8,010 nucleotides of DNA from Candidatus Saccharimonadota bacterium (lineage in GTDB: Bacteria > Patescibacteriota > Saccharimonadia > Saccharimonadales > JACDBH01). The first letter of the stretch is position 1, and each line of letters starts with the position of its first letter. Position numbers and translations under genes: made by a program. Below are positions 5,572 through 8,010 of the stretch, one piece after another. The notes below the pieces were generated by a model, which was not told the DNA's origin, made no database searches, and saw only the letters and a list, made by a program, of their open reading frames with translations. The stretch lies in NCBI GenBank assembly GCA_020428565.1, contig JAGQMT010000013.1:1-8010 (forward strand), in the 5' to 3' direction.

Positions 5572-5754
5572 ATGGATTCAAGCGAATTATCGGAGTATCT
5601 GACGCTTAGGCAAGTAAGCGAACTGTTGAAGATACCCCCTAATATACTGCGTAATTGGGACAAGAGCGGAACGCTTAAAACAATTCGTATCGGCGAAAAA
5701 AAGATACAAAGATATAAAAAGGAAGATGTAATTAAGTTCTTGGAGCAACAGTGA
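5572..5754 (+). CDS. MerR/excisionase-type HTH DNA-binding protein
   Basis: This 60-residue protein is little more than one winged HTH of the MerR-like / helix-turn-helix type 17 (excisionase) class. The helix pair is YLTLRQVSELLKIPPNILRNW (about 9-29), followed by the wing GTLKTIRIGEKKIQRYKKEDVIKFL (about 33-57). Single-domain proteins of this kind either bias recombination or act as local regulators. I use the ATG at 5572; a TTG two codons upstream (5566) is possible, and neither has a clear ribosome binding site. The TGA stop overlaps the GTG start of the GNAT fusion by 4 nt, so the pair is coupled. Palindromes 75-115 bp upstream are candidate targets, suggesting self-regulation and control of the divergent gene. 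No integrase is visible, which favours the regulator reading. Confidence 0.85.
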   Translation: MDSSELSEYLTLRQVSELLKIPPNILRNWDKSGTLKTIRIGEKKIQRYKKEDVIKFLEQQ

Positions 5755-7133
5755 GCGAGGTAACTATGATCAAACCAGAGTTAGATAGACTAGCCGTTGA
5801 AATTGGGAGAGCAGTGCCAGACGATGCTGAAACTATTTGCGATATTCGTGACAGGGCGTGGCTTGAAGCATATCCTAACGACCAGCTGGGTGTCACAGTT
5901 GATGATGTACGTATTATGGCACAAGGGCCGAATGGTGAGTATGTACCGAGACGAATTGCTTACCTAAAAGACCAGTTAGGTAAAGAAGATGGGACGGGCG
6001 AAACAACCTTTGTTGCCAAATTAGACGACAAGGTTGTGGGTTTTATTGACCCTCGTATTGACAAACAGAACCACCGTAGGGTTGGTGCTATTTATGTTGC
6101 TCCTGAAGCTCAAGGCAAAGGCATTGGCAGTAAGTTAATGAATCAAGCCTTGGATTGGTACGGACGTGACCGAGATATTTATTTGGAGGTGGTTAGCTAC
6201 AATCAAAACGCAATCAACTTCTATGAAAGTTTTGGCTTCGTACAGACAAATGCAGTTGTAGTACCAGAAGAAGGACGACCCTCGTATCTCAAGGTGTTGC
6301 CGCAAATTGAGATGGTCTTAAAGGCAGACAAAGAAGTGGGGGCACATAGTATTCTTACCTACGACCAATATGCAGAGATAGAGAAGCATGGCTTGGATAT
6401 GCCTTATATAGTGGAAGCAGGGCATGGTAGCCAAAGATTATTATTCTACGGCTCTGAGCACACAAACAATCCAGAGCATCCCCAATTTCGGGATATTGAA
6501 GAACGATGGGACAGATTTATCGCAGAAGCCGGTAAGCCTATTGCATTAGTTGAAGGACGATTTGATGAAGTAGCCGAAGACGAAACAAGGGATGGCACAA
6601 AAGCAATTGTGGACGGTGGTGAAGCACAGTTTGTTGTGTATCTTGCCAGAAAATACGGTATTGAAGTTATATCACCTGAGCCAGACAGAGTGTGGGAGGC
6701 AAGCGAACTAGCAAAGGAGTTCGGTAGAGAGAATGTGGCTTTTTATTACTTCATACGTCAAGTCAGCTGGTGGAATAGGTTTACCGAAAAGCCAGATATT
6801 ACAGTAGAAGTAGACAAAATGTTAGAGCTAATGAAAAATGCCTACAGGTGGGATAACGTAGACTTCAGCGTTGGAAGAATGGAGGCAATCCATAAAGAAC
6901 TGTTTAAGAAGCCGCTTGAGTGGAGCGATACACAATGGATATACGACATTACTACGCCAACGCCACAGGAACATATCACAAACCAGATTGCTCGTAAGTC
7001 TGGCGAATTAAGAGATGAATGTGTATTCAGGCAGATCGAACGCTATTGGAAAGACGGTAGGAGCCCTTTTGCTATTTTCGGTTCAGCCCACGCTATTAGG
7101 CTTGAGCCAGCCTTACAAAAAACATTGAAATGA
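5751..7133 (+). CDS. GNAT acetyltransferase fused to a TIKI/TraB/EreA-ChaN-like domain
   Basis: This is a 460-residue two-domain protein. Residues about 18-192 are a complete GNAT N-acetyltransferase: motif A has VGAIYVAPEAQGKGIGSKLM (111-130) with the acetyl-CoA-binding QGKGIG, and motif B has NQNAINFYESFGF (151-163). Residues about 215-460 look like a separate enzyme: YGSEHT (233-238) after a hydrophobic strand, a second His at 243, VEGR (267-270), GGEA (289-292), SPEP (308-311) and a terminal FGSAHAIRLEP (443-453). The G-x-x-H pairs with Glu residues resemble the TIKI/TraB and EreA/ChaN clan of putative metal-dependent hydrolases; this is my inference. No membrane segment is visible. The start is GTG inside the upstream TGA, with GGAG 5 nt before; the ATG at 5766 (GAGG 5 nt before) is an alternative. 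The stop overlaps the next start (ATGA). Confidence 0.85.
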   Translation: MSEVTMIKPELDRLAVEIGRAVPDDAETICDIRDRAWLEAYPNDQLGVTVDDVRIMAQGPNGEYVPRRIAYLKDQLGKEDGTGETTFVAKLDDKVVGFIDPRIDKQNHRRVGAIYVAPEAQGKGIGSKLMNQALDWYGRDRDIYLEVVSYNQNAINFYESFGFVQTNAVVVPEEGRPSYLKVLPQIEMVLKADKEVGAHSILTYDQYAEIEKHGLDMPYIVEAGHGSQRLLFYGSEHTNNPEHPQFRDIEERWDRFIAEAGKPIALVEGRFDEVAEDETRDGTKAIVDGGEAQFVVYLARKYGIEVISPEPDRVWEASELAKEFGRENVAFYYFIRQVSWWNRFTEKPDITVEVDKMLELMKNAYRWDNVDFSVGRMEAIHKELFKKPLEWSDTQWIYDITTPTPQEHITNQIARKSGELRDECVFRQIERYWKDGRSPFAIFGSAHAIRLEPALQKTLK

Positions 7134-7529
7134 GCCATGAGTTGCTAGGCATCATCAAAGAGGTTGGCTTTGATTTTAGTTGGGGCGAACGTAAGGCTTG
7201 GGGCTAGATGTTCCAACCGAAGAAATGCCCATGGATGAACTGACGTGGTATTTTGATATATCGTTTATTTGTTCAAAGCCTAGCGGCTATCACGACATAA
7301 ATTCTCATGAGGTAACTGAACGCCCAGCGCATCGTCGATAGGAGCACCGATGCACGATAGAGGCCGATACGGGCTACTCAATAGACATTATGTTTTGGAG
7401 AAAACTCTGATTGATTTTAGACGGCGCCTGCACCGTCTTGTGAAACAGGCAATATGAGGCAATACAGTCGTTCAGGTACGAAAAGTTCCAGAGACTGCAA
7501 TCCCTCTTATTGCAATGGATAAAGATTGA
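7130..7529 (+). pseudogene. Decayed ParB-like (LDGLHRL motif) protein gene
   Basis: The ATG at 7130 overlaps the preceding TGA by 4 nt and starts MSHELLGIIKEVGFDFSW, stopping at TAG 7205-7207. A one-base shift restores the reading GLDVPTEEMPMDELTWYFDI from 7201. This runs, through a TAG at 7339 and a TGA at 7408, to ADTGYSIDIMFWRK and LILDG. A second shift near 7426 restores LHRLVKQAI. After a TGA at 7455 the frame gives GNTVVQVRKVPETAIPLI, ending at TGA 7527. Joined, LILDG-LHRLVKQAI is the conserved ParB/sulfiredoxin-like core (DGLHR), giving an ancestral protein of about 130 residues. At least two frameshifts and three stops show it is dead. The stops fit simple transitions such as CAG to TAG or TGG to TGA. 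It ends in TGATG, overlapping the next start. Confidence 0.75.
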
Positions 7530-8010
7530 TGCTGGTATTCATTGACAACAGCGGTGATGCTGGTTTTAAGCTAGAGTAAACACTTTGTGATTGCTTGTGT
7601 TATATTTGATGATAATTTGGACGCCGAATAAACAGCCCTGAAGATTAAGTGATGAAGATGAGCGCTAAAATGGCGCGATGACCACGAGTTTAAGTTCAAT
7701 AAAGCAAGCAAACAAGTACGCATAGATTTTCTGAAGGAAATTAAGGGCTGTAATTTTCGTATTAAGGCAATCGTGGCGGATAGGTCTATTATTCGTAGCC
7801 TAGAACTCAGGAGCAATAAAACCAAGTTCTATAACTATATGATTAAAGAAGTTCTATCTAAGGGTGCTAGTTCAATTAAAAACGCTAGTATACGGCTTGA
7901 TGGACACGAAGACCGTGTTTACAAAAAAGCTGCAACAACCTACTTCAAGCAGCAGGCCAATCCAAGGGGTGATGTTATTAAAGGTATGAAGTTTGTGAAC
8001 TCAAAGAATG
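7529..8010 (+). pseudogene. Decayed DUF3800 gene (partial, continues past right edge)
   Basis: The ATG at 7529 gives MLVFIDNSGDAGFKLE, the hallmark N-terminus of DUF3800 (usually FIDESGD; here the Glu is Asn), then TAA at 7577. From 7581, in another frame, HFVIACVIFDDNLDAE follows; about five codons seem lost at the junction. Stops at 7629, 7650, 7653 and 7659 interrupt it. Then WRDDHEFKFNKASKQVRIDF (from 7671) runs open through KFYNYMIKEVL, RLDGHEDRVFKKAATTYF and MKFVNSKN to the window edge, all matching the DUF3800 pattern of an RNase H-like fold. DUF3800 proteins are suspected nucleases found in accessory and defence regions. The 5' part is clearly broken. The intact 3' part of at least 113 codons implies recent decay. 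Confidence 0.8.

Noticed and set aside
7571..7825. Minus-strand frame of 84 codons
   Set aside because: Antisense shadow of the DUF3800 pseudogene, whose plus-strand remnants match the family well.
7130..8010. Reassigned UGA codon (as in some candidate phyla) as an explanation for in-frame stops
   Set aside because: TAG and TAA stops and clear frameshifts are also present, and intact genes in the window terminate properly at TGA.
1..8010. CRISPR array or tandem repeats
   Set aside because: No regularly spaced repeats were seen; the only repeats are short inverted or paired direct ones.

Overview
The window reads as an accessory, gene-turnover region of a small-genome bacterium. My best guess is Candidatus Saccharibacteria (TM7) or a related Patescibacterium. 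This rests on AT-leaning coding sequence, short 4-nt-overlapping genes, weak or absent Shine-Dalgarno sites, and a familiar mix of NUDIX, GNAT, DUF4238 and DUF3800 families. It is an inference, since no rRNA or marker gene is present. The standard genetic code fits: several intact genes end in TGA.

Left part (1-1584). A GC-rich gene runs off the left edge on the minus strand, with its start at 72. It has a strong ribosome binding site, a near-consensus promoter (253-281) and a leader of about 170 nt containing a long inverted repeat (116-165). Just upstream of that promoter lies a complete IS30-family insertion sequence, about 287-1584, with imperfect 28-bp terminal inverted repeats and an intact DDE transposase. 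Right of it is a small, possibly truncated, terminase-small-subunit-like HTH gene (1641-1874), followed by about 260 bp without a convincing gene.

Middle part (2136-5456). Three plus-strand genes overlap by 4 nt or nearly abut: an RBBP9/YdeN-type serine hydrolase, a NUDIX hydrolase with a perfect Nudix box, and a 2H phosphoesterase (2'-5' RNA ligase-like). They look like one operon for small-molecule or nucleotide processing. Convergent to them on the minus strand are a DUF4238 gene and, upstream of it, a gene of unknown function. I reconstruct that gene as about 146 residues, broken by one frameshift near 5390.

Right part (5457-8010). A divergent control region carries two adjacent perfect inverted repeats over a minus-strand promoter. 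It is followed on the plus strand by a MerR/excisionase-type HTH protein, overlapping by 4 nt a 460-residue fusion. The fusion joins a GNAT acetyltransferase to a C-terminal domain with GSEH and GSAH motifs that resembles the TIKI/TraB/EreA-ChaN clan. After another 4-nt overlap come two decayed genes. One is a ParB-like protein, still showing the split LDG-LHRL motif. The other is a DUF3800 protein that continues past the window edge. The overlaps show that this was a four-gene coupled operon of which only the first two genes remain intact. The most notable items are the GNAT fusion, the operator-like palindromes, the coupled operon with its decayed tail, and the long leader at the left edge.
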